A DNA stretch of 24,788 nt, taken from positions 1-24,788 of the IMG/VR virus record IMGVR_UViG_3300014501_000071; one strand, written 5' to 3'. Shown here one piece after another: positions 1-6,565 of this stretch (the stretch's first letter is position 1; each line of letters begins with the position of its first letter). Source of the stretch: a virus. Below the pieces are notes generated by a model. It did not search any database, was not told the DNA's origin, and saw only the letters and a list, made by a program, of their open reading frames with translations. The translations under genes and the position numbers were made by a program.

Positions 1-433
1 CGCTGCCATTCAGTCCGGTAAGGGTGTTCATCCTGCCTGTTCCCCCCGCGTAATTACAGTCGAAGCAACGGCGGTGCTGAAAGTTCTTCACCGTGCCATC
101 CTTCGCTACCAGCATGGTATTCACGCCGTATTCATCCCCGCCGATAAACGCATAACGAGGGCCATCACACTGCGGGCAGCGCTCAGATGCCTGCTGCTTG
201 ATCCACTTGGGAGGGACCTTGATAAACCCTTCCGCCCTGGCGTGCTCCACCATCGCCGCCTCGCTGGCCCCGGCAGCGGTTACGGTGTCAAGAGCGTACC
301 CGTGCGAGGCGTAGGCTGGCTGCTGCTGAGCGTACTGCTGGGGCAGCGCAGCCTGCACGGCGGGCACCGGGGCACGCGCGGCGGGCGGGGCCGCACGCTG
401 GCCGTTAAGAGCGCGGTCCCAGAACCCGCTCAT
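1..433 (-). CDS. Zinc-finger-like phage protein, C-terminus cut by window edge
   Basis: I read an open frame from an ATG at 433 to the window edge (144 codons seen), too short or partial to be obvious as a full ORF. The start overlaps the stop of the upstream gene by four bases (ATGA), which supports it. The first 45 residues are rich in Ala, Pro and Gln and look disordered. Two Cys pairs follow, CPQC at residues 86-89 and CFDC at 123-126, about 33 residues apart, as in a zinc ribbon; the stretch between them looks like beta strands. It lies downstream of the polymerase in the replication array. I do not recognise the family. Zinc binding is an inference from the Cys spacing; a nucleic-acid or protein-binding role is possible but not shown. 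Confidence 0.7.
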   Translation of the reverse strand, partial: MSGFWDRALNGQRAAPPAARAPVPAVQAALPQQYAQQQPAYASHGYALDTVTAAGASEAAMVEHARAEGFIKVPPKWIKQQASERCPQCDGPRYAFIGGDEYGVNTMLVAKDGTVKNFQHRRCFDCNYAGGTGRMNTLTGLNGS

Positions 434-825
434 CCAGGCACCTGCACGGGAATCGCGCCCTGCTTCAGGAAGCCGGTAGCCAGGAGATTAGAAACTATAG
501 AGCAGCATGCCGTGCCGATCATCCGGGACTCCTGGTCGATAAAGCGCGCCCTAATTTCAGCGTTGTCAGGATCAGTGCCCACAATGGTGGTGACCATGAT
601 ATCCGCAGCCAGGTTCGCGTATGCGGAAATCATTTCAAAATACGGATAGCCCAGGTTACATCGCACATCCGCTTCATGATGCTCCAGCGCAAGACCTTCT
701 TCAGTGCCCGGAACGAACCCGAGTTCCTTCAGCAATTCCGGAACATCGGCATGCGGAAAGACATCCCAGATAATCCTGCGCCGGACCAGCGGACGCAAGT
801 CTACCGCCTCTTCTGATTCAGCCAT
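430..825 (-). CDS. Hypothetical helical protein
   Basis: 131 residues from ATG at 825, preceded by a good ribosome binding site (AAGGGAG, 831-840 on the complementary strand). It starts 36 bases after the stop of the DNA polymerase gene and ends in an ATGA overlap with the next gene, so it is part of the same operon. The protein is acidic at the N-terminus and mostly helical-looking, with a mildly hydrophobic run (ISAYANLAADIMVTTIV) around residue 66. It has no signal peptide and no motif I recognise. Its position next to the polymerase suggests a replication-linked accessory role, but that is inference only. Confidence 0.75.
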   Translation of the reverse strand: MAESEEAVDLRPLVRRRIIWDVFPHADVPELLKELGFVPGTEEGLALEHHEADVRCNLGYPYFEMISAYANLAADIMVTTIVGTDPDNAEIRARFIDQESRMIGTACCSIVSNLLATGFLKQGAIPVQVPG

Positions 826-861
826 AAAGCATTCTCCCTTAGAATGTCCAGCGTACCACTG

Positions 862-3582
862 CTACGCCTTAGCCTCAGACCAGCGATCGACAATCTGAGC
901 GTCAACCGTCAAGGGCACTTTAACATACTTCTGAATCCCCGGGCCGGTCATCGCGTCAACCATCAGCTCACGCACGTACTCTGCCTTACCCCGGGGAGAA
1001 ACAGCTACCAGCTCATCATGCACCGTCATCGTGAGATACGCTTCGGGCACATGCTGCTGAAGCCGGTCATCGAACCTGATCATGGCCAGCTTAATCAGGT
1101 CAGCAGCCCCGCCCTGAATAAGGCTGTTGAATACCTGCCGCTCGGCTGCGGCGCGCTTCTTCTTATCCCCCGAGAGCATCGCCAGCACACGGCGCTTACG
1201 TCCGAGCAGGGTAACCACATGCGGCGGTCGGCGGCTCCTGCACTCCCCGAACACCTGACGCTTAAACGCGGGCACCTCGGGAAAGTCCCTGTCGTACTTC
1301 TTCATCAGGGCCAGTCCGTCTTTATACCCGCCGCCGATCATAGTCCCGATAAGATGCGGGCCAGCTCCGTTTACCACAGTGAAGTTCAAGGTCTTTCCCA
1401 GTGTCTGGCGCTCACCCTTAGTTACCTGATCCGGTGTCTTTCCGGTAACACCGGCTGCGGTAACAAGGTGCGGGTCGATCCCGTTATGAAATCCCTCGAA
1501 CAATGCCCCGTAGCCTATCAAGTGCGCGAGAATCACCAGCTCTATCTGCCCGAGGTCACCCACGACCAGCACCTCATCGCCATCAGGATCAGGCAGCCCG
1601 TCAAGCAGGCTGGCGATAAACGTGCTACGCAGCAGCTTGCCGTCTTCCGTATCCGGGCGGGGAATGTTCTGAAGGTTCGGAGCCGCGCAGTTGTGTACAC
1701 ATATCCCATTGGCGATGAAATTGTGCACACCATCTACCTCCATGTCCCACACCGGCTCAACGGGGCCGGGGGAGACACTAACCACATGGTAATCAGTCGG
1801 CCCAGCGTACAGATCAGGGGCCTGGAAAGGATTCCCCGCCCCCCAATGTGGATGCAGATGACGCCTGCCACGGTGCTCTGCAATGGTCAGTGCCTCAAGG
1901 TTACTGATACTGTTATTGGCACGGTTGCAATCATGGTGATGTACGTCCGTCTTAGTACTGATCTTCTTGCCAGTCACCTGTTCGTACACCCAACGATGTT
2001 CCCGGTTCTTGCCACCACCTTTGGTGCCGTGGCTTTGTGCTACTGAATGCGGAAAGAACTTAACGTAGCCGTCATCCACGCCACGCTTTACCATCGTCAT
2101 CACCCGAGGCCCATCGTCCCGATGGGGTGCGCCTGCTCGGTGCATCAGCGAGCCAGCAGGACGCCAGTCGCCATTCCTAAGCCGCACCAGATGCTCTGGT
2201 GTCGCCCGCAAAACCAGTCGGTGCCCTTCGCTGTTCTCAGCAGTGACCACAACGGTCTGCTTCATCCCCGTCTGGCCAACCCACTTAACCTGTCGAAGGA
2301 CAAGCTCACGCTGCCAGTCGAAAGCATAAACCCAATCACCTGGCTGAACATCAGTAATGCGGATACCGCCCGGATCCTTCAGTAGATCGCGGGGCATCTC
2401 AATTAGAGAATCAGCAGACAGACAGCTCGTGCGTCCCGTCACCGTGGACCCCTGCTTAAACCCCGCGTGAATCCTGCCGTCGAATACCTGCGGCTCTTTC
2501 TCCTCGCCGTCACCCAGCCAGGAGACCACGTAGGTGTTCAGCAGCTTATGCGTATCGCCGTAGTCACGGAGCGCACTAGCAAGAGGATTGCGGGGAAAGC
2601 CCTCCAGCACTTCATCATCAGTGCTGTACCACTGATGGCTCTCCTCCTCCCCCGCGTCCTTTTTCTTCTGGCCGCCGTCTGTCAGCTTCCACGGCCGAAG
2701 TCCCTGCCCGCCCTCAGCCTTCGGGAGGAACAGCAGCTCCTGCTTCTGCGGGGCTGAGTTGATGTTGAAGCGCTTCCCGGCGGCCGAGTAGACACTCCCC
2801 TCCTGATCCACCAGCCGGGCGTTCAGGACGTCTCTCAGCTCTTCCAGCCTGGGCACGTCCACCGGCTGGCCCGCGAGCCTCATCGCGCAGAACGTGGGCA
2901 TCAGATCCTGTTCGATCTGGTGGATGGCCTCCAGGTCATCAGCGGTAATCAGAGGACGGCACCGCGTGTAATGCAGCCAGGTATAGAGCACATCCATGTA
3001 GTTGTAGTGCGCTACCTTGTTAAAGCCAAAATTCTCAACGCACTTACCCACGTTCTCAAAGTCGTACTCGACTCCGTAAACACTTTTAGTCAATGGCTTC
3101 AGCGCATAATTCCGCCGGTTCTCATCCAGCAGCCACGGCAGCACCATCGTGTCATCAAACGGAGGCAACGGCATCTCAGGATAGTACTTAGTGATCGCCG
3201 GGATGTCATAGGTGATGCCATGAGCTACCTTTGTCATCGTCTCGCTGAAGAACAACGGCTCCAGCATCTCGAAGGCAATGTCCGGACGGAGCTGCGGCGG
3301 AGGGTCGGACCACACCGGCACCTTAGCCATGTACGGCTTGCCGGTGCTGTACATGCGCGGCTCTTTAGCCGTGCCGATTCTTTCCCCGACCGGGTGTCCC
3401 GCCGGAATGACAACAGCCAACTTGTCAGTCGCAATGCCTATCCAAGTGACCCCACACAGATGAGGCACCCCCCGGTTTGCCCCCATACTTTCAACATCAA
3501 ATGCAAAAGCCTCTTGTTTCAGTACATGCTCTACAACTTCTCGAAGATGCCTTTCTGTCAGTACAATATTAGAGGAGGTCAC
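862..3582 (-). CDS. Family A DNA polymerase with 3'-5' exonuclease, intein-containing
   Basis: This is the phage replicative DNA polymerase. Numbered from the GTG at 3582 (906 residues), the exonuclease domain shows Exo I DVE (D29, E31), Exo II with D126 in HGITYDIPAI, and Exo III YNYMD (D197), so proofreading looks intact. The polymerase domain shows TGRTS...APNLQNIP (split by an intein), motif A GDLGQIEL (D676, E681), motif B RQTLGKTLNF (R725, K730) and motif C VHDE (855-858 region). There is no 5'-3' exonuclease domain. I chose GTG 3582 because GGGAGGA lies six bases upstream and because its first codons match the duplicated start at 4108. An in-frame ATG at 3606 (914 residues) is the alternative. 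After intein removal the protein is about 660 residues, normal for a phage enzyme. Motif A is unusual, with Leu-Gly in place of the common Tyr-Ser. Confidence 0.95.
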   Translation of the reverse strand: MTSSNIVLTERHLREVVEHVLKQEAFAFDVESMGANRGVPHLCGVTWIGIATDKLAVVIPAGHPVGERIGTAKEPRMYSTGKPYMAKVPVWSDPPPQLRPDIAFEMLEPLFFSETMTKVAHGITYDIPAITKYYPEMPLPPFDDTMVLPWLLDENRRNYALKPLTKSVYGVEYDFENVGKCVENFGFNKVAHYNYMDVLYTWLHYTRCRPLITADDLEAIHQIEQDLMPTFCAMRLAGQPVDVPRLEELRDVLNARLVDQEGSVYSAAGKRFNINSAPQKQELLFLPKAEGGQGLRPWKLTDGGQKKKDAGEEESHQWYSTDDEVLEGFPRNPLASALRDYGDTHKLLNTYVVSWLGDGEEKEPQVFDGRIHAGFKQGSTVTGRTSCLSADSLIEMPRDLLKDPGGIRITDVQPGDWVYAFDWQRELVLRQVKWVGQTGMKQTVVVTAENSEGHRLVLRATPEHLVRLRNGDWRPAGSLMHRAGAPHRDDGPRVMTMVKRGVDDGYVKFFPHSVAQSHGTKGGGKNREHRWVYEQVTGKKISTKTDVHHHDCNRANNSISNLEALTIAEHRGRRHLHPHWGAGNPFQAPDLYAGPTDYHVVSVSPGPVEPVWDMEVDGVHNFIANGICVHNCAAPNLQNIPRPDTEDGKLLRSTFIASLLDGLPDPDGDEVLVVGDLGQIELVILAHLIGYGALFEGFHNGIDPHLVTAAGVTGKTPDQVTKGERQTLGKTLNFTVVNGAGPHLIGTMIGGGYKDGLALMKKYDRDFPEVPAFKRQVFGECRSRRPPHVVTLLGRKRRVLAMLSGDKKKRAAAERQVFNSLIQGGAADLIKLAMIRFDDRLQQHVPEAYLTMTVHDELVAVSPRGKAEYVRELMVDAMTGPGIQKYVKVPLTVDAQIVDRWSEAKA
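1690..2424 (-). other. Class 1 intein with HNH endonuclease, in DNA polymerase
   Basis: A 245-residue in-frame insertion interrupts the conserved TGRxS...PNLQNIP motif of the polymerase. It begins with Cys (CLSADSLIEM, block A), has a block B-like RATPEHLVRL, and ends with block F/G HNFIANGICVHN followed by Cys at +1 of the C-extein. These are the residues expected for standard (class 1) protein splicing. Between the splicing blocks, near residues 155-185 of the intein, lies VHHHDCNRANNSISNLEAL followed by a third His, an HNH homing endonuclease motif. Splicing would rejoin TGRTS to CAAPNLQNIP. Removal is needed because the motif lines the polymerase active site. Confidence 0.93.
3568..3582 (-). 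repeat. Second copy of polymerase start codons (imperfect direct repeat)
   Basis: The first five codons of the polymerase (GTGACCTCCTCTAAT, V/M-T-S-S-N) repeat those at 4094-4108. 13 of 15 bases match and the only difference is a Ser codon (TCC against AGC), so the peptide is identical. This copy overlaps the last codons of the endonuclease gene in another frame and has its own ribosome binding site GGGAGGA. Confidence 0.8.
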
Positions 3583-4108
3583 GGTACGTCCTCCCACTAG
3601 AAACATTGCCGATCACCTGAGGAGAACAGTTAAAGCGCTGCGCTAGCTCAGCACGCTCACCAGTGCCCCAACGTTTCCCGTTGTACTGCTGACGAATAAT
3701 TGCAACCTCCTCGGGCGTAAGAGACGCCTGCGGATTACGTGAACCCAAGCAATGAGGATCTACAAAGCCATTCCAGCTCGTAACAATAGAAACTAGCTGT
3801 GCACGCCTTCGCGACAAAAACCAAGGTGCCAGAGCAGCCATAATTGCATAGCTTTCAGCATTCCTCTGACTAACCCACACCCATTGATCCTTATGAAACC
3901 CTCCGCTAGCACGGGGAACTTTATAAGGGCCGTAAACACTGCCAACTCCAGCTACCGCATGCGCGCGACGAATAACATCTTCATCGGTCATCTTGATTTT
4001 AATGCGCAAAGTGTTGCGACTCTTTCGTTCCAGAGTGAGAGAACCTTCCCCTTCCACCAATCCGGCGAGCCAGGCAAGGTTCTCTCGTGTCCAATTAGAG
4101 CTGGTCAC
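3569..4108 (-). CDS. Free-standing LAGLIDADG homing endonuclease with C-terminal HTH
   Basis: 179 residues from GTG at 4108. The single LAGLIDADG-type motif LAWLAGLVEGEGS (residues 11-23, likely catalytic Glu21) indicates a homodimeric enzyme of the I-CreI type that makes a site-specific double-strand break. The core continues to about residue 115. Residues 130-175 (LTPEEVAIIRQQY...AELAQRFNCSPQVIGNVSSG) look like a helix-turn-helix of the kind often appended to phage homing nucleases. The gene abuts the stop of a 43-codon gene and its stop overlaps the polymerase start, so it sits exactly between an upstream gene and the polymerase. Its first residues MTSSN are the same as those of the polymerase. 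Codon choice looks more AT-rich than the neighbours, consistent with recent transfer. Confidence 0.88.
   Translation of the reverse strand: MTSSNWTRENLAWLAGLVEGEGSLTLERKSRNTLRIKIKMTDEDVIRRAHAVAGVGSVYGPYKVPRASGGFHKDQWVWVSQRNAESYAIMAALAPWFLSRRRAQLVSIVTSWNGFVDPHCLGSRNPQASLTPEEVAIIRQQYNGKRWGTGERAELAQRFNCSPQVIGNVSSGRTYRDLL
4094..4108 (-). repeat. First copy of polymerase start codons, used by the endonuclease gene
   Basis: GTGACCAGCTCTAAT lies directly after the TGA of the upstream 43-codon gene, where the polymerase would be expected to start without the insertion. It now encodes the first five residues of the endonuclease. It matches 3568-3582 except for a synonymous Ser codon. Confidence 0.8.
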
Positions 4109-4240
4109 TCACTCCTCATTCATTTTCTCGACGGCCATTTCCAGGGCTTCCTGCTCTGTCTCAGCCTCCACCACGATCTCCCTGGCCTCGCTCCCGCCGC
4201 CTGCTACGGCGCGGTAATAAGGAAAGCGGTACTCGGTCAC
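4109..4240 (-). CDS. Small hypothetical protein, 43 residues
   Basis: An open frame of 43 codons from GTG at 4240, overlapping the stop of the previous gene by GTGA and ending directly before the start of the homing endonuclease gene. The peptide runs from MTEYRFPYYRAVAGG to EALEMAVEKMNEE. It has a short beta-like start and a strongly acidic helical end. The exact coupling on both sides and the amphipathic pattern support a real gene, though it is short. It resembles in build the 68-residue protein at 14302-14508 (a beta-strand start, then AETxxEA and an acidic helix), which suggests but does not prove a common small-protein family. Function unknown. Confidence 0.7.
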   Translation of the reverse strand: MTEYRFPYYRAVAGGGSEAREIVVEAETEQEALEMAVEKMNEE

Positions 4241-5055
4241 GTCTCCAGTTCGCGCTGCCTTGCCAGCAGTTCCTTGTGCGAATCGACACGGATGACATCG
4301 GTGTCGTACATCTCGCTGGCCAGGTCGTCCAGCTCAGACTCGGTGAGGGGAGCCATCTCCCAGTCGTCTTCCAGGTCACGCGCCCGCACCAGGTCAACGG
4401 TGTAGGTGAAGCCCTTCTTCTTGCCCGAGGTCTTCTTGACAACGATATACACATCGCTGTCACCCAGGCCACGGTCCTTCTCGGCCAGCTCTTCAGCACG
4501 CTCACCGAGCCGGGCAGCCGGGTCGGGACTAAGCCGCCAGTACTTGGTCTCCGGGATCAGCTCATCGTCCTTGCCGAAGACATTCAGGTCCACGACGTTA
4601 AGATATGAGAAAGGCTTAGGCGTGTCGCTGACCGCGCACAGCGGGCATTCCTTGGTCTCCTCGCATGACCAGGACTTCCGGCCGTCCAGCTCCCAGATAA
4701 AGTGCTCGAAGGCAGTCTCGAAAGGCTCGTCCTCCAGCGGCTTGAGAAGATAGCGGGTGTTCTCCTCCTCCGCCTTGAACTCGCCCTCATCACTGTACTT
4801 GCCGCTGCCAGCCTTAGCCTGTGCTTCCTTCGCGGCACCCCAGCCTTTCCGTGCTTCCCTGCGGGGGGGCGGAGCGGCCTCAGCGGCACGCTCAGACCTC
4901 GGGCGGCGGCGGGTGGTCTCTTCCTCAGCGGGAGCCTCTGACCGCCCGCCACGGCCACGCCGTGAGCTACGGGATGACCGCTCCTCCGTCACGTCTGCCT
5001 CATCATCTGCCGAAGCACGGGCGGACCTGCGCCGTGCGATTGGGTCTCGTGCCAT
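4237..5055 (-). CDS. Probable phage single-stranded DNA-binding protein
   Basis: 272 residues from ATG at 5055, which overlaps the upstream stop (TGATG) and has GAGGAG at a good distance. A GTG at 5082 in frame would add nine residues and is less likely. Residues 1-80 are a highly charged Arg/Glu/Ala/Pro tail, probably disordered. A globular part follows with YLLKPLEDEPFETAFEH and then a Cys cluster (C131, C137, C140 in SCEETKECPLCAVSD) and FSYLNVVDLNVF. This pattern, a CPLC metal-binding element followed by beta strands, is what I associate with gp32-like ssDNA-binding proteins of actinophages. The C-terminal region is acidic, as is common in SSBs for partner recruitment. Its place before the polymerase fits. 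The assignment rests on pattern recall and is moderately sure. Confidence 0.55.
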   Translation of the reverse strand: MARDPIARRRSARASADDEADVTEERSSRSSRRGRGGRSEAPAEEETTRRRPRSERAAEAAPPPRREARKGWGAAKEAQAKAGSGKYSDEGEFKAEEENTRYLLKPLEDEPFETAFEHFIWELDGRKSWSCEETKECPLCAVSDTPKPFSYLNVVDLNVFGKDDELIPETKYWRLSPDPAARLGERAEELAEKDRGLGDSDVYIVVKKTSGKKKGFTYTVDLVRARDLEDDWEMAPLTESELDDLASEMYDTDVIRVDSHKELLARQRELET

Positions 5056-5297
5056 CAGTGATTCTCCTCGCTGTTCAGCCACTCATGAATGTAACTATCG
5101 CCTTCTGGCGAATCCGGGCCGCATGCTGTCGTGAATGCTATCTTCTCCAGCACGGGATGCAAAGTGCTGCGGACCTGCTCATTCAGTGCCGCCTCAGTTA
5201 CGCCCAGTGACGTATCGCCATCAGCCCCGGCGGTTACGCGGACCATCTCATAGTTGCCCATCTTTACCGTGTGAGTCACGGAAAGGGAAATAATCAT
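5055..5297 (-). CDS. Small hypothetical protein, 80 residues
   Basis: 80 residues from ATG at 5297, coupled to the gene before it by an ATGA overlap and to the gene after it by TGATG. It starts with beta-like hydrophobic segments (MIISLSVTHTVKMGNYEMVRV), then has a Gly/Asp-rich turn and a helix (EAALNEQVRSTLHPVLEKI). The end is acidic. It has no signal peptide, membrane segment or catalytic motif that I can name. It lies between a MerR-like DNA-binding protein and the probable SSB, so a replication-linked role is possible. Function unknown. Confidence 0.75.
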   Translation of the reverse strand: MIISLSVTHTVKMGNYEMVRVTAGADGDTSLGVTEAALNEQVRSTLHPVLEKIAFTTACGPDSPEGDSYIHEWLNSEENH

Positions 5298-5716
5298 GCG
5301 TCCAGTTCCTCAAATCGCAGCGCTGCCTCAGCCGCGAATTCCAGTAGCTGAGAACGCTTGCAGTTCTTTGCGTTGCGCAGCCCTGCCTTCTTGTACTCGG
5401 AGATGATTGCCAGCACCTGCTCCCGTGTGTAGATCCTGCGGCGCTTTGACTCTACCTTACCCGGCGTTCTGTATGCCTCGGGCAGGATGCCGTCACGATC
5501 CCAGGCGCGGAGCGTAGCCGTGGACTTACCGAGAAAACGGGACAGGTCACCGATAGACCAGAAGTCCACCAGCGGCCCGCCGTCTTCTACAGGCAGGCGG
5601 ATATACACATCACCCAGGTCAACGCGGCTAAGGTCGGGGGCCGCCCTGTTCGACGGCTCCCCGACCTGCACCTTGGAACAAGGGTAAGTACCCTGAAGCT
5701 CCCTTGAATCAGGCAT
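5294..5716 (-). CDS. MerR-like helix-turn-helix DNA-binding protein
   Basis: 140 residues from ATG at 5716, overlapping the upstream gene by eight bases. Residues 53-105 (FWSIGDLSRFLGKSTATLRAW...GILPEAYRTPG...RRIYTREQV) form a MerR-type winged helix: a helix-turn-helix that begins with IGDLSRFLG, the TLRAWxRxGxLP signature, and a wing ending in RRIYTREQV. The C-terminus is a helical, Lys/Arg-rich segment and lacks the metal- or ligand-binding Cys of classical MerR regulators. It could regulate phage genes, or act as an excisionase-like or replication-linked DNA binder. The sequence shows binding only, not the target. No integrase is visible in the window. Confidence 0.75.
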   Translation of the reverse strand: MPDSRELQGTYPCSKVQVGEPSNRAAPDLSRVDLGDVYIRLPVEDGGPLVDFWSIGDLSRFLGKSTATLRAWDRDGILPEAYRTPGKVESKRRRIYTREQVLAIISEYKKAGLRNAKNCKRSQLLEFAAEAALRFEELDA

Positions 5717-6194
5717 CGTCCGCCTGAAGCGGCCAGAGGGCGTACCTATCCTCGCCCTTGACCCAGAGACCGTCGAACTGCGCCTGGGTAATCCTGCCCT
5801 GCAAGAGCAGGACGGCGAAGTTGTCGTAGTCCCACACCGTTTCCCGGTGCGTGACCTGCTTGAGCAGGCCCAGCTCCGTGGCCAGTGCCTCAGCCATGTC
5901 CGGGTCGATCAGCTCGGCCCCGGGGGACCTGCGCAGCTCGAAGCCTACGTAGACCTTGCCCCCGTCAGGGACGGTGCGGCCTGCGGGGAACCGGCGCACG
6001 ATGTGCCCGGTGGTCTCGTCCTCGACAACGCCGCCCTTCTCCACCCATGCCGTGATCTCAGGCTTGAGCTTCTTGCGCCGGGAGTCCGATGCCAGGGCCT
6101 GCGCCCGGTGGAAGATGAACGTCTGGGCCTTCGACATGAAGTCCCCGACCGTGCTGCGGACCTTGCGGCCTGACGTCTTGGTAACCGTAGCCAT
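5709..6194 (-). CDS. Hypothetical protein, 161 residues
   Basis: I start it at ATG 6194 because AAGGGA lies ten bases upstream. A GTG at 6203 is only one base from that site and is unlikely. The N-terminus MATVTKTSGRKVRS is basic and the rest has mixed helix and strand character, with a charged segment KKLKPEITAWVEKGG and a later acidic stretch. The gene begins after a 57-base gap, one of the few gaps in the array, and overlaps the MerR-like gene at its end. I see no known motif, membrane segment or zinc site. Function unknown; the basic N-terminus could bind nucleic acid. Confidence 0.75.
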   Translation of the reverse strand: MATVTKTSGRKVRSTVGDFMSKAQTFIFHRAQALASDSRRKKLKPEITAWVEKGGVVEDETTGHIVRRFPAGRTVPDGGKVYVGFELRRSPGAELIDPDMAEALATELGLLKQVTHRETVWDYDNFAVLLLQGRITQAQFDGLWVKGEDRYALWPLQADDA

Positions 6195-6251
6195 GTGTCT
6201 CACATCCCTTGCTCTAGTTGATGCCTGAAGGCTAGCACACCCCCCCGACAG

Positions 6252-6539
6252 TCAGCGTCCCGGCGGGATCCAGACGGGTGCCGATGGCCAGGGCGGATAG
6301 TACTGCTGCGGCCAGACAGGGAGCGCGGCGGGCAAGGACGGTCCAGGCAGCGGAACGAACTTCTCCCAGGCCGGGAACTGAGGCTGCTCGGTCAGCTCGA
6401 TGTCCGTGACCTCCCAGTCGGGGTCCAGCCAGCTCATCGCGTTCGCCAGCGCATCACCCGAATTAACGCCCAGGACTATGTATTTAAACGTGACAGTAAC
6501 ACCATTAGCGGTAACAGTTGCCTTTACTCCATATTTCAT
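6252..6539 (-). CDS. Hypothetical protein with proline-rich tail
   Basis: 95 residues if started at ATG 6539, which has CAGGAG about nine bases upstream. An ATG at 6569 overlaps the helicase stop by ATGA but has no good ribosome binding site and would give 105 residues. The first 50 residues look like beta strands (KYGVKATVTANGVTVTFKYIV) followed by a helix and an acidic strand. The last 35 residues are rich in Pro and aromatic residues (PLPGPSLPAALPVWPQQYY), likely disordered or a docking tail. No family recognised. It follows the SNF2 helicase, with its own stop before a 57-base gap. Confidence 0.7.
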   Translation of the reverse strand: MKYGVKATVTANGVTVTFKYIVLGVNSGDALANAMSWLDPDWEVTDIELTEQPQFPAWEKFVPLPGPSLPAALPVWPQQYYPPWPSAPVWIPPGR

Positions 6540-6565
6540 GGCAGCATCTCCTGTAGCCCTGGTCT

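Noticed and set aside
74-649. Plus-strand open frame of 191 codons at the left end
   Set aside because: Antisense to two coupled minus-strand genes with ATGA overlap and good starts.
844-2046. Plus-strand open frame of 400 codons
   Set aside because: Antisense to the DNA polymerase and its intein; no recognisable domain or ribosome binding site.
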